DNA of 64,000 bases from contig NZ_REFW01000003.1 of NCBI RefSeq assembly GCF_003688855.1, positions 310,001-374,000 on the forward strand. Reading direction: 5' to 3'. This document shows positions 17,283 to 26,836 of this stretch, in pieces. The stretch's first letter is position 1. Each line of letters opens with the position of its first letter. The position numbers and the translations under genes were made by a program. This DNA comes from Tessaracoccus antarcticus (GTDB taxonomy: Bacteria; Actinomycetota; Actinomycetes; Propionibacteriales; Propionibacteriaceae). The notes below the pieces were generated by a model. That model searched no databases, was not told the origin of the DNA, and saw nothing but the letters and a program-made list of their open reading frames with translations.

Positions 17283-19763
17283 TTATCGACGGCTCGCCGG
17301 TGGGGGGTCCGTTGCCCGTACCGGCGCCTGCATCTCCATGCAGTCTCCCCGCCAGTGGAGGGTGCCAGCGGCCTCGGCGACACCGCCACCCACCCCGACG
17401 CCCTCGCCCACCCGGACGACGCTGATCCTGCGCGTGGGGGCCTGCCCGGGAAAGGTGCCCTCCCGTTGCGCAACCCGTAGCGTGGAGGTGGCGTCGTCCC
17501 AGGCCAGGGTCGTGGTGGCGAACTCGCCCCGCTCGTAGGCGTAGCCGTCGCCGTCGTCCTCGTACAGGTCGAAGGAACCGTCCGCCCCCGGGTAGACGCG
17601 CACCTCCAGCGCGCCGTGCGGGTCCTCCTCCATGTGGCTCGTCTCCGGGCCCAGCGGCAGCACCGTGCCGGAACGGACGAACAGCGGGATCCTCTCCAGC
17701 GGTGCCTCAGCCTGGATCCGCTGTCCGCCGACGTGCCGTTCGCCGGTCCAGAAGTCGTACCAGTCGGCACCGGCGGGCAGGTACACGGATCGGCTCGCGG
17801 GGGCATCGACGAGCGGCTCCGAGCCGGGCCCGTGGTGGATGGGGTGGGTGACGGGGCACACGAGCAGTGCGGGGCCCAGCATGAACTGGTCGTCCACGCC
17901 CAGCGCCACGGGGTCATGACGGAAGTCGAACACCAGCGCGCGCATCGGGGTGTAGCCACGCTGCGTGGTCCATCCCGTCAGCGAGTAGAGGTAGGGCAGA
18001 AGTCGCGTCCGAAGTCTCAGAAAGGCGGCGATCGTGTCGTACCAGATGTCGCCCACGTCCCCGAAACGCCACGGCTCCCGCGGTGTGCACCGACCGTGGG
18101 ACCGGAACAGCGGGATGAAGGCACCCATCTGCAACCAGCGGACGTACAGCTCCCGGTAGCCGAGGTCATCGACCCCCTCGGGGAAGTGCCCACGCCAGAA
18201 CCACAGCGGATTGGGTGCAGGGGTGACGAAGTAGGCCCCGATGTCGAATGTCCAGTAGGGCGTGCCAGTGATGCACAGGTTGAGTCCGTCGGCGATCTGG
18301 CGACGCAGTGTCAGCCACGTGGCGGAGTGGTCACCCGACCATGTGATGGCGGAGTAGCGCTGCTGCCCCACGAAGCCGGAGCGTGTCAGCAGCAGGGCAC
18401 GCTTGTCGGGCACATCGGCGCGATGCCCCTCGTAGAGTCCCCGTGAATGCAGCAGTGAGTAGGCGTTCATCTGCTCCGGGTCGATGTAGCGGTTGAGCTC
18501 CCGGGTGTTGATCTCGAGGCGCTGCCACGGCTCGGGTTCGACGGCGCCCTTCCAGTCCGCCTCGAAGGGTTCAGTGCAGTCGGCCCAGTAGGCGTCGACG
18601 CCGAACTGCGCGTAGCCGTCCCGGGTCTGCTCCCAGTAGCGACGCCGGGCCTCCGGGTTGAAGGCGTCGTACGTGGAGCCGTCCCCGAGGAGTTGATGGT
18701 GCTCGTCGAAGTCGCGCCGGTTCTCCCCGTCACCGTGCATGTTGGGCCAGATGGACACCATCAGCTTCACATCCAGATCGTGGAGCTCACCCACGAGTGC
18801 GGCGGGGTCCGGGTAGCGGTCCTCGTCGAAACACTTCTGTCCCCACTGCCCCTCCGGCCAGGTCTGCCAGTCCTGCACGATGCAGTCCAGCGGTAGGTTG
18901 CGGCGGCGGAACTCGCGGGTCACCTCCAGCAGTTCCTCGGACGAGCTGTATCTGTCCTTCGACTGGACGTAGCCCATTGCCCAGCGGGGCAGCATGGGCG
19001 CCTGCCCAGTGAGGCGTCGGACCTCGCCCACGATGTCGTCGATTTCGGGACCCACAATCATGAGGAAGTCCAGCGCGTCGTCGACTGCGGTCCACATGTG
19101 GGTGCCGTGCTGGTCGTCGTGGAACGCCATCAGCGACTGGCTGTCCCACAGCATCCCCCAGCCACGGCTGGAGACCAGCATGGGCGCCACGATCTTCATG
19201 TTCTGCTGGTAGAGGTACTGGTGGTGCCCGCGGTGGTTGAAGACGCCGTCCTCATGCTGGCCCAGCCCATGGATGACCTCACCGTCGGAGAACTCCAGCC
19301 GCACCTTGGTGGCGTACGCCTGCCGGTCGACGACCGTGTGGGTTCCCCTCACAACCGAGCGCTCCCCGTCCGCGCCCCGCACCGTCGTGATCTCGGCGTC
19401 ATCATCCAGCACCGTGTGCAGGACGTCGACGACGCTGAGTTCCTTCGTGGCAGCACCGTCGCGCGGTTCCCGCACGAGGAGGCCACCGTCGGCGTCCCTC
19501 CAGGTGAAGGCGCCGCCGACCTTGTCAATGTGCAACTGCAACCTTGACGTCGAGAGCGTGACGACGCCGTCGGTCTGGGTGAGCTGCGGTGCTGTGCGGA
19601 CGAGGTCAGCCACCAGCATGAGGCTGTCGTCCTCCGGGAACTCCTCCTTCCCCGTGAGCACCACTCGCATCACCCGCTCCCCCACGGCCTGGACTTTCAG
19701 CTGGCCGGTCGATGTCTTGAGGACGACGCCATCGGGTTGTACAAGCGATTCGAGGATGTTCAC
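17283..19763 (-). CDS. GH31 alpha-glycosidase (glucosidase/xylosidase type)
   Basis: 826 residues: an N-terminal beta-sandwich, a (beta/alpha)8 domain with nucleophile region DAYWADCTEP and acid/base region WSGDHSATW, then C-terminal beta domains. No signal peptide, so cytoplasmic. GH31 retaining enzymes hydrolyse alpha-glucosides, alpha-xylosides or alpha-galactosides; here it may trim side chains from imported oligosaccharides. The GTG at 19763 overlaps the preceding GH2 stop (GTGA) and has AGGAGA upstream. The last 35 residues or so (AEAAGTLHWRGDCMEM onward) do not look like the family and could be read-through into former intergenic or regulator DNA. Confidence 0.85.
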   Translation of the reverse strand: MNILESLVQPDGVVLKTSTGQLKVQAVGERVMRVVLTGKEEFPEDDSLMLVADLVRTAPQLTQTDGVVTLSTSRLQLHIDKVGGAFTWRDADGGLLVREPRDGAATKELSVVDVLHTVLDDDAEITTVRGADGERSVVRGTHTVVDRQAYATKVRLEFSDGEVIHGLGQHEDGVFNHRGHHQYLYQQNMKIVAPMLVSSRGWGMLWDSQSLMAFHDDQHGTHMWTAVDDALDFLMIVGPEIDDIVGEVRRLTGQAPMLPRWAMGYVQSKDRYSSSEELLEVTREFRRRNLPLDCIVQDWQTWPEGQWGQKCFDEDRYPDPAALVGELHDLDVKLMVSIWPNMHGDGENRRDFDEHHQLLGDGSTYDAFNPEARRRYWEQTRDGYAQFGVDAYWADCTEPFEADWKGAVEPEPWQRLEINTRELNRYIDPEQMNAYSLLHSRGLYEGHRADVPDKRALLLTRSGFVGQQRYSAITWSGDHSATWLTLRRQIADGLNLCITGTPYWTFDIGAYFVTPAPNPLWFWRGHFPEGVDDLGYRELYVRWLQMGAFIPLFRSHGRCTPREPWRFGDVGDIWYDTIAAFLRLRTRLLPYLYSLTGWTTQRGYTPMRALVFDFRHDPVALGVDDQFMLGPALLVCPVTHPIHHGPGSEPLVDAPASRSVYLPAGADWYDFWTGERHVGGQRIQAEAPLERIPLFVRSGTVLPLGPETSHMEEDPHGALEVRVYPGADGSFDLYEDDGDGYAYERGEFATTTLAWDDATSTLRVAQREGTFPGQAPTRRISVVRVGEGVGVGGGVAEAAGTLHWRGDCMEMQAPVRATDPPPASRR

Positions 19764-22249
19764 TGGTTCTCCTGTGGGCGGCTGTTGGCGCACAGCTCAC
19801 TGGTGCTCCGCAACACGGGTGCCTGCACCAGCGCGATGGCGTCAAGGTCTGCGGTGGTGGTGACGCGGAAGGTGTGGCTCTCACCCGGCAACAGGGTCAC
19901 CAACAGGTCATCCACGACCGCGTCGGGGCTCAGCCGGTCGGGGAACAACGCCACCTCTTTCACGAGCGTGTCGGCGGTGACGGTGACGACATACCCGTCT
20001 CCGGTTCGCGACACCTCACTGCGGAGCAGCGGTGCAGGGAAGTGGGTGTCCACGTCCTCCGCGAACCACCACCACGCGCGGTCCACTGAACCGTCCGTGC
20101 CACCAGCCACGACGAACTCCCGAGTGGGGTCACCCGGCCGGGTGACGGATTCCGCGAGTTCGATGGTGGCGCTGCAGCGGCGGTCAAGGTTGATGTCGAC
20201 GGTGTGTACCGCGAGTTCGGAGCCGTCGACCGACAACCGGCGCACCGTGATCGATTCCTCCCATGAGGCGTCGGTGTCGTTGCTGACGATCAGCGCGACC
20301 CGGTCACCGCGCGGCTGCAGCAGGAGAACACGCGGAGCGTTGAGTCTGCGCAGCGCAAACCACAGGGGCTTGCGCTTCCCGAGGTGGTCGACCAGCGCCC
20401 AGCTGATGGCGGGCCAGCAGTCGTTGAGCTGCCAGATGATGTAGCCCGAATTGCGGGGCGCGTGCGAGCGCCAGTGCGACACACCGGTAGTGATGGCCCG
20501 CACCTGCGCGAGCTGCGTGGTGAAGTACCAGTCGTCGAAGGTGGCGGGTTCCGGCAGATGGCCCGTCCAGCCCAGGCTCAGCTTGTGGTTGCCGTCGATG
20601 GACTTCTGGTGCACGGCCATCCCCGGCGCCTCCGGTGCCAGCACCTCGTCCTGAACGGCCGGGACGAGGGTGGAGAACGCTGCGGGTGCCTGGAACCCGA
20701 ATTCGGCCACGAAACGCGGGATGGCGTCGCGGTACGTGAGGTAGTCCTTCGTGAACCACACCTTCCAGCTGTGGACAGGCCCGTGGTCCGGATCGGTGGG
20801 CAGGGCGTCGTTGGTCGGGTTCCAGGGGCTTGAGGGGATATAGGGGCGAGTGGGGTCCACCTCCGCCAGCACGCGCGGCAACAAGTCCTCGTAGTAGCCA
20901 CGCCCCCAGGCCTCGCCGGGTTCCAGACGTTCCTTGAAACCCCAGTTGTGGTAGCCCTCGATGTTTTCGTTGCTGCCGTTCCACACCACCAGCGACGGAT
21001 GCGATGCCAGACGTGCCACGTTCTCACGTGCCTCCGCCTCCACCTCGTCCCACAGCTCTGGCTCCTCGGAGTACATGGCGCAGGCAAACAGGAAATCCTG
21101 CCACACCAGGATGCCTTCTCGGTCGCAGGCGTCGTACAGGTCGTCGCTCTCGAAGAGCCCCCCGCCCCACACGCGGATCATGTTCATGCCGCCGTCGACG
21201 ACGTCACTGACACCGCGGGCGTAGTCGTCTCGTGTGAGGCGGGACGGGAAGCAGTCGGCGGGGATCCAGTTCGCCCCCCGCACCCAGACGGCTTCCCCGT
21301 TGATGCGGAACTCGAAGCCGGTGCCGAACCGGTCGGCTTCCATCCGCAGTTCGACGGTGCGGAACCCCACGTCCCGGTGCCATGAGTCGATCTCGCGCCC
21401 ATCGTCCAGGAGGCGCACCTCCGTGCGGTACAGGGGCTGCTCGCCGTGCCCGCGGGGCCACCACAGCTCCGGCTGGGCGACGGCGGCGTGCAGCGCCACG
21501 GACCCGCCCTCCAGGGCGACGGGGTCCCCGCTTGCCACGACGGCCCCGTCGGGTGCAAGGACACGCAGGGCAAGGTGCAGACCCGAGCCGGTTGCATGTT
21601 CCACCTCGACGTGAACGTCGAGGATGCCATCACCCGCACCGTCCACGAGGACACGGGGAACCACCCCGGCGATCCGAGCGCTGGACCAGGCGTGCAGGCC
21701 GATGGGACGCCAGATGCCCGAGGTGGTGAGTGTCGGCCCCCAGTCCCAACCGAAGTTGCAGGCCATCTTGCGTAGCGCGTTGTAGGGCAGGGCCTCGCCG
21801 ACCAGCGGCTTGGCGCCCATGCGCTCCTGCGCCTCCCGGGCGGCCCGCAGTGGTGCGTCGAAGCCAATCTCCAACTGGTTCCCCGTCGGCTTGAGGAGAG
21901 CCCGGACGTCGAAGCGGTAGGACCGGTGCTGGTTGCGGGTCCTCGCAACCTCCGTCCCGTTCAGGGTGATGGTGGCAACGGTGTCGAGTCCCTCGGCCAC
22001 GAGGTCAACCCTGTCGTCGCCGGTGTCGACCCAGTCGAAGACCGTGCGGTAAGTGGCGTCCGCCTCGGCGATCCACTGCACGGACTCCTCATTCGTGCCG
22101 AGGTAGGGGTCGGGGATGAGGCCCGCAGCCATGAGGTCGGTGTGGACAACGCCGGGAACGGTTGCGGGCACCGGAGCATCCAGGCCGGCCGGGACGAGGT
22201 CCCCTGCCAGGGTGAGCGTCCAGCCGTCGTGCAGGGTGAGGTGGGTCAT
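19760..22249 (-). CDS. GH2 beta-mannosidase (second copy)
   Basis: 829 residues with the GH2 layout: sugar-binding jelly roll (start LHDGWTLTLAGDLVPAGL), beta-sandwich, TIM barrel with VWNGSNEN (acid/base Glu) and VAEFGFQ (nucleophile Glu), then C-terminal sandwich domains. WGPTLTTSGIWRPI and ALRKMACNFGWDWG are characteristic of beta-mannosidases within GH2. It removes beta-1,4-mannose from the non-reducing ends of oligosaccharides. No signal peptide. The ATG at 22249 overlaps the stop of the other beta-mannosidase. The two proteins are clearly homologous but well diverged, suggesting distinct substrate preferences. Confidence 0.92.
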   Translation of the reverse strand: MTHLTLHDGWTLTLAGDLVPAGLDAPVPATVPGVVHTDLMAAGLIPDPYLGTNEESVQWIAEADATYRTVFDWVDTGDDRVDLVAEGLDTVATITLNGTEVARTRNQHRSYRFDVRALLKPTGNQLEIGFDAPLRAAREAQERMGAKPLVGEALPYNALRKMACNFGWDWGPTLTTSGIWRPIGLHAWSSARIAGVVPRVLVDGAGDGILDVHVEVEHATGSGLHLALRVLAPDGAVVASGDPVALEGGSVALHAAVAQPELWWPRGHGEQPLYRTEVRLLDDGREIDSWHRDVGFRTVELRMEADRFGTGFEFRINGEAVWVRGANWIPADCFPSRLTRDDYARGVSDVVDGGMNMIRVWGGGLFESDDLYDACDREGILVWQDFLFACAMYSEEPELWDEVEAEARENVARLASHPSLVVWNGSNENIEGYHNWGFKERLEPGEAWGRGYYEDLLPRVLAEVDPTRPYIPSSPWNPTNDALPTDPDHGPVHSWKVWFTKDYLTYRDAIPRFVAEFGFQAPAAFSTLVPAVQDEVLAPEAPGMAVHQKSIDGNHKLSLGWTGHLPEPATFDDWYFTTQLAQVRAITTGVSHWRSHAPRNSGYIIWQLNDCWPAISWALVDHLGKRKPLWFALRRLNAPRVLLLQPRGDRVALIVSNDTDASWEESITVRRLSVDGSELAVHTVDINLDRRCSATIELAESVTRPGDPTREFVVAGGTDGSVDRAWWWFAEDVDTHFPAPLLRSEVSRTGDGYVVTVTADTLVKEVALFPDRLSPDAVVDDLLVTLLPGESHTFRVTTTADLDAIALVQAPVLRSTSELCANSRPQENQ

Positions 22250-24765
22250 GCAGTGTGTCCTTCAAAGGTGTTGGCCCGTGTGCCGGACAGGTCGTTGGCG
22301 GTGCGCAGGACGGGGCTGGAGGCGAGGTGTTCCTCGAGTCCCGGCACGTCCGTGCGCACACGAATGGTGGCCGTGGACCCGGCGGGGATCGTCACGAGGC
22401 AGTCATCCACTTCAGCGCGCGCGTCCAGGCGATCCGCGAAGACGGCCACGTCCTTCGCGAGCGATCGGGCGCGAACATGGACGAGGTACCCCCCGTCGAC
22501 GGCCTCCACCTTCACCTCGAGCGGTGAGGGATCCAGGTGGAGGTGGATGTCCTCCACGAAGCAGTGCACCGTGCGTTCCCCGTCGAGTTCCGCCACGAGG
22601 GTCTCCTCGGCCGGGTCGTCGGGCAGTCGCAGGTTGTCGGGGATGTCCACGAGTGTGACCGAGCGTGGCGCCACGTTCACCGACAGTTCCGCCGAGGCCA
22701 GGACACCCCCGTCCAGGCGTTCACGTCGTGCTGCAACGGTGCCTCTCCATGTCTCGCCGGTGTCGTTGACCACGGCGAGCACGTCGCGCCGATCCTCACC
22801 CTCGCCACGGGGCTGGACCGTGAGGAGTCGGTCGGCGTAGGCGGCACGCAGCGACCACCACAGAGGCTTCGGTCGCTCGTCGCCGTCCACGGCGGCCCAG
22901 GAGGTCACGGGCCAGCAGTCGTTGAGCTGCCAGACGATGGAACCGGCTGAGCGCGGCCACCACGACCGGTAGTGCGTAATGGCATGTGCCACTGCGCGGG
23001 CCTGGTTCAGCTGCGTGGCCCAGTGCCAGTCCGTGAAGTCCTCGGGGACGCCGATGTGGGGAGCCAGTCCCCTGTCGAGCTTGCCGTTGCCGTCCTCGGC
23101 CTTCTGGTGGACGAGCCAGACGTCGTCCTCCTTCGATGGGAGCGAACCGTCGGGATTGCGGATGGCGCGTTCGATCGTTGCCCACGTCGCCGGTCCCTGA
23201 AACCCGAACTCGGAGCAGAAGCGGGGGATGTCGTCGCGGTACCGCGTGTAGTCGATGCGGTTCCACACCTCCCACTGGTGGTGTGTGCCGTGGTCCGGGT
23301 CGTTGGGGTGCACCTCCTCGGGCGTCCTGCCCGGCGAGAAGGGGCTCCCAGCGGAATAGGGCGTTGTGGGTGCCAGCTCGGAGACGATCCCGGGGAAGAG
23401 GTCGTAGTAGTAGTGACTTCCCCACGTGCGCCCCTCCAGCGGTTCCTTCCAGCCCCAGTCCTCATGGCCCCAGATGTTCTCGTTGCCGCCATTCCACAGC
23501 ACCAGCGAGGGGTGAGCGGTCAGGCGGGTGACGTGTTCACGCGCCTCGGCCTCGAACTCGCTGCGGTGGGGTTCCTCCTCCGGATAGGCGAAGCACGCCA
23601 GCAGGAAGTCCTGCCACACCAGCAGTCCGCGCTCGTCGCACAGCTCGTAGAAGTCCTCGCTCTCGTAGATGCCGCCGCCCCATACCCGCAGAAGGTTGAG
23701 GTTGGCGCCGGCCGCCTGGTCGATACGGCGGGCCAGACGGTCGCGGGTGATGCGCGTCAGGAGGTGGTCGTCGGGTATCCAGTTCGCACCCTTTACGAAC
23801 ACGGGCACGCCATTGATGACGATGGTGAATGCCGTTCCCACCTCGTCGTCGGAGGTGTCCAACGCGACCGTGCGGAGCCCTATGCGACGATGCCAGGAGT
23901 CCAGCTCCCCCGCTGCGCCCAGCTCCACGGTCAGGTCGTGCAACGGCTGAGCACCGTAGCCCCTGGGCCACCACAGCTGGGGATCCTCCACGGCAATCTC
24001 GAGAACCATCGACGTCTCCGCCGCGATGACGACCCCGGTCACCTCGGTGTCCCCGAGCCGGGTTGTCACCGCCACGTCGGATGCCTCCTCGAGGCCTGAG
24101 CGTTCGACGTCGACATGTACGGCCACGTGGGCGGTGCCGTCGCCATCGATGGTGACGAGCGGGCGGACTGCCCGGATGCGGGCAGTCCTCCAGCGCTCGA
24201 GGCCGATGGGACGCCAGATGCCGGCTGTCTGCAGGTCGGGCCCCCAGTCCCAGCCGAAGCTGCACGCCATCTTGCGCACCATGTTCACGGGGTGGTCGTA
24301 GGCTCCGGGACGGCCACCGATCCGCGCCGCCTCCTCCTCCGCCGCCTCCAGGGCCGAGCGGAACGCCACGGTCAACGGCGACGCTTCTCCCCCGAGCGCC
24401 GACGCCGCCTCCGTGATGTTGAAGCGGTGGGTGCGGTGCTGGTTCCGGGTGCTGCCCACCACCGTGTCCCCGAGCGTGATCTCGGCGATGGTGTCCAGAC
24501 CCTCGCAGACGAGGTCAACGCGTTCTCCCTCCGCTGGCGGCGCGATGCGCACATTCGTCGTGTAGCTCCACGACGCCCGGTGCGCCCACACCAGATCCGT
24601 CTCGTTGGCGTCGAGGTAGGGATCGCTGATGAGACCCGCGGTCAGCAGGTCCGTGTGGGCGGTGCCCGGGACGTGTGCGGGCACTGGGCCGGCTGCGACG
24701 GACTCCGGGACGGGGCCGCCGGTGGCGCTCAGGGTCCAACCGTCGTGGAGGGAGAGACGCTTCAT
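22246..24765 (-). CDS. GH2 beta-mannosidase (first copy)
   Basis: 839 residues with the same domain order as its downstream paralogue: NMVRKMACSFGWDWG, LWNGGNEN (acid/base) and CSEFGFQ (nucleophile) in the TIM barrel, and a C-terminal domain rich in strands. Cytoplasmic by lack of signal peptide. Likely acts on imported manno-oligosaccharides. The ATG at 24765 has AAGGAG nine bases upstream; a longer reading begins inside the end of the permease gene. It lies 34 bp after the ABC permease and overlaps the second beta-mannosidase by 4 nt. Confidence 0.92.
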   Translation of the reverse strand: MKRLSLHDGWTLSATGGPVPESVAAGPVPAHVPGTAHTDLLTAGLISDPYLDANETDLVWAHRASWSYTTNVRIAPPAEGERVDLVCEGLDTIAEITLGDTVVGSTRNQHRTHRFNITEAASALGGEASPLTVAFRSALEAAEEEAARIGGRPGAYDHPVNMVRKMACSFGWDWGPDLQTAGIWRPIGLERWRTARIRAVRPLVTIDGDGTAHVAVHVDVERSGLEEASDVAVTTRLGDTEVTGVVIAAETSMVLEIAVEDPQLWWPRGYGAQPLHDLTVELGAAGELDSWHRRIGLRTVALDTSDDEVGTAFTIVINGVPVFVKGANWIPDDHLLTRITRDRLARRIDQAAGANLNLLRVWGGGIYESEDFYELCDERGLLVWQDFLLACFAYPEEEPHRSEFEAEAREHVTRLTAHPSLVLWNGGNENIWGHEDWGWKEPLEGRTWGSHYYYDLFPGIVSELAPTTPYSAGSPFSPGRTPEEVHPNDPDHGTHHQWEVWNRIDYTRYRDDIPRFCSEFGFQGPATWATIERAIRNPDGSLPSKEDDVWLVHQKAEDGNGKLDRGLAPHIGVPEDFTDWHWATQLNQARAVAHAITHYRSWWPRSAGSIVWQLNDCWPVTSWAAVDGDERPKPLWWSLRAAYADRLLTVQPRGEGEDRRDVLAVVNDTGETWRGTVAARRERLDGGVLASAELSVNVAPRSVTLVDIPDNLRLPDDPAEETLVAELDGERTVHCFVEDIHLHLDPSPLEVKVEAVDGGYLVHVRARSLAKDVAVFADRLDARAEVDDCLVTIPAGSTATIRVRTDVPGLEEHLASSPVLRTANDLSGTRANTFEGHTA

Positions 24766-24799
24766 GATGGATTGCTCCTTGGAATGATGACGAGGTGTG

Positions 24800-25621
24800 T
24801 TATTTGACGGCGCCGGCCGACAGGCCGTTGTAGATGTACTTCTGCAGCGCCAGGAAGACAATGAGGGTCGGAATGATGACGATCAACGCTCCGGCGGACA
24901 GCACTTCCCACTGGGTTCCCATGGGACCTTTGAAGCGCTGCAGCGACGTGGAAATCACGCCAAGATCACGCGAGGGCATGTACAGGAACGGGATGTAGAA
25001 CTCGTTGTAGATGCCGATGCCCTTGATGATGACGACGGTGGCGATGGCAGGTGTGAGAAGCGGCAGGATTATTTTCGAGTAGATCGTCCAGTGGTTGGCC
25101 CCGTCGACGGTGGCGGCCTCGTCCAGTGACACCGGGATGGACCGCATGAACTGGATGAAGATGTAGATCGAGATGATGTCGGTACCCATGAACAGGATGA
25201 TGGGCGCCAGTCGCGTGTTGTAGAGGCCGAAGGCGTTGACCACCTGGAATGTCGCCACCTGGGTGGTGACGCCGGGAATGAGCGTGGCCAGGAGGAACAG
25301 CAGGAACACCGTCTTCTTGAAGCGGAACTCGAACCGGTCCAGTGCATAGGCGGCCATGGTTCCCAGCAGAATGGTGCCGACCACGGACACCGCGAGGATG
25401 ATGGTGGTGTTGAGGAAGGCGCTGGCCATCTTGGCTTCGGTGAATGCCCGCACAAAGTTGGCCAACGTCGGGTTCTTGGGCGGGTCGAGGACTCCGCTGG
25501 TGGCATATTCAGCGGTGCTCTTGAGCCCTGTGAAGAGCAGCACGACCAGCGGGACGAGCGTGAAGAGGCAGGCGAGCACCAGGGAGGCGTACTTGCCGAT
25601 GACAACCAGGACCCGTGTCAT
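24800..25621 (-). CDS. Carbohydrate ABC transporter permease (MalG type)
   Basis: 273 residues with six predicted transmembrane helices and the EAA loop DEAATVDGANHWTIYSKIILP (about 187-207) that contacts the ATPase. It pairs with the upstream permease, with which it overlaps by 4 nt (ATGA), and with the lipoprotein binding protein to import oligosaccharides, by context manno-oligosaccharides. No ATPase gene is linked, which is common for actinobacterial CUT1 systems that use a shared MsiK-like ATPase. Confidence 0.93.
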   Translation of the reverse strand: MTRVLVVIGKYASLVLACLFTLVPLVVLLFTGLKSTAEYATSGVLDPPKNPTLANFVRAFTEAKMASAFLNTTIILAVSVVGTILLGTMAAYALDRFEFRFKKTVFLLFLLATLIPGVTTQVATFQVVNAFGLYNTRLAPIILFMGTDIISIYIFIQFMRSIPVSLDEAATVDGANHWTIYSKIILPLLTPAIATVVIIKGIGIYNEFYIPFLYMPSRDLGVISTSLQRFKGPMGTQWEVLSAGALIVIIPTLIVFLALQKYIYNGLSAGAVK

Positions 25622-26592
25622 GCGATATCCACCTTTTCGTCAGGGACCAGCATTCGCTGGATCCACGTCACCACGAGCACGATGACCAGCAGCACGACTG
25701 CCATGGCCGAGGCGAGACCCACCTTGTTGTTGTTGAAGGCCGTCTTGACCGTCTGGATGACGAAGGTCGCCGAACCGTTGGCGCCGTCGGTCATGATGAA
25801 GGGGATCTCGAACACCGAGAGGCTTCCGGACACCGCCAGGATGAACGAGAGGCTGATGATGGGTTTGATGCTGGGCGCAATGATGTAGCGGAACTGGTTC
25901 CAGCGGCTGGCACCGTCCAGGTCGGCGGCCTCATAGATCTGCCCGGGAATGGACTGGATTGCACCGAGGAACAGGACGAAGTTCAGACCTGTGTAGCGCC
26001 ACACGGACGTTCCGGCCAGGGAGAAGTTGATGATGGCGGGGTCACCGAGCCACAACGGGAGGGAATCCTGCGAGATACCGAGGAGTCCCAACACGCTGTC
26101 GAGCGTTCCTGCCGGCTGGAAGAAGAACAGGAAGATGAATGAAATGGCGACGCCGTTGATCAGGTAGGGGAAGAAAAGAATTCCCTTGAACAGGTTCTTG
26201 AACCTGGTGCTGAAGGACAAGATGGTGGCGAAGTACAACGCCAACGACATCTGGATGATCGAGGCAGCCAGGTAGTACAGGCTGACGCGGAACACACCGA
26301 ACAACTCCGGCCGTGTGAAGAACTCGACGTAGTTGTCCATCCCGACAAAATTCTTCACCTTGCTGACGCCGTTCCAGTCGGTCACCGAGTACCAGAACAT
26401 GTTGGCGACCGGGACGTAGCCGAAGGTGATCAACAACGCCAGCGGGACGAGCAGGAAGATCCATGGGGTCACTGGCCATCCGCGCGCTGGGGCGGTGGAC
26501 GTGGCCGATCGCCGCTTCCGTGGGCGTGGCGCCGGTCGATCAGCTGTGGACAGGACTATTTCTTCACCGGTTGCGGTATCACTGCTCATCAT
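25618..26592 (-). CDS. Carbohydrate ABC transporter permease (MalF/UgpA type)
   Basis: 324 residues: a basic, flexible N-terminal tail of about 40 residues, six transmembrane helices, and the EAA loop IYEAADLDGASRWNQFRYI. It is the first permease of a CUT1 importer. Two adjacent ATG codons (26592, 26589) follow AAGGAGTGA; the first is reported. A hairpin separates it from the binding protein gene upstream, which would keep permease levels below those of the binding protein. Confidence 0.92.
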   Translation of the reverse strand: MMSSDTATGEEIVLSTADRPAPRPRKRRSATSTAPARGWPVTPWIFLLVPLALLITFGYVPVANMFWYSVTDWNGVSKVKNFVGMDNYVEFFTRPELFGVFRVSLYYLAASIIQMSLALYFATILSFSTRFKNLFKGILFFPYLINGVAISFIFLFFFQPAGTLDSVLGLLGISQDSLPLWLGDPAIINFSLAGTSVWRYTGLNFVLFLGAIQSIPGQIYEAADLDGASRWNQFRYIIAPSIKPIISLSFILAVSGSLSVFEIPFIMTDGANGSATFVIQTVKTAFNNNKVGLASAMAVVLLVIVLVVTWIQRMLVPDEKVDIA

Positions 26593-26798
26593 TCACTCCT
26601 TTGATGAGGTCGCACGGTCGCCACGTCTTTGCGCTGACCGAGGTGGAATGTGTGGGGGTGGCAACGATGGCGTCACTGCCGCCGTCGCCCCCGGGGCGGG
26701 GGTCATCGCGTTGACCCGCGCCATGTGACATCTGTGGGCTCCTTGCCGTGCGCGCCCCTGCAGGCTCGCAGTGGTTAAGGGGCCCCACCATGGGTGGC

Positions 26799-26819
26799 AC
26801 GGGCCCGGATGGGGCCCGT
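26799..26819 (-). terminator. Hairpin between binding-protein and permease genes
   Basis: A perfect stem ACGGGCCC / GGGCCCGT with 5-nt loop lies 18 bp after the binding-protein stop and over 200 bp before the permease start. No T-run follows, so it more likely stabilises the upstream mRNA or attenuates transcription than ends it fully. The rest of the 244-bp gap shows nothing else. Confidence 0.55.
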
Positions 26820-26836
26820 ACCACCGCAGGTCCTGC

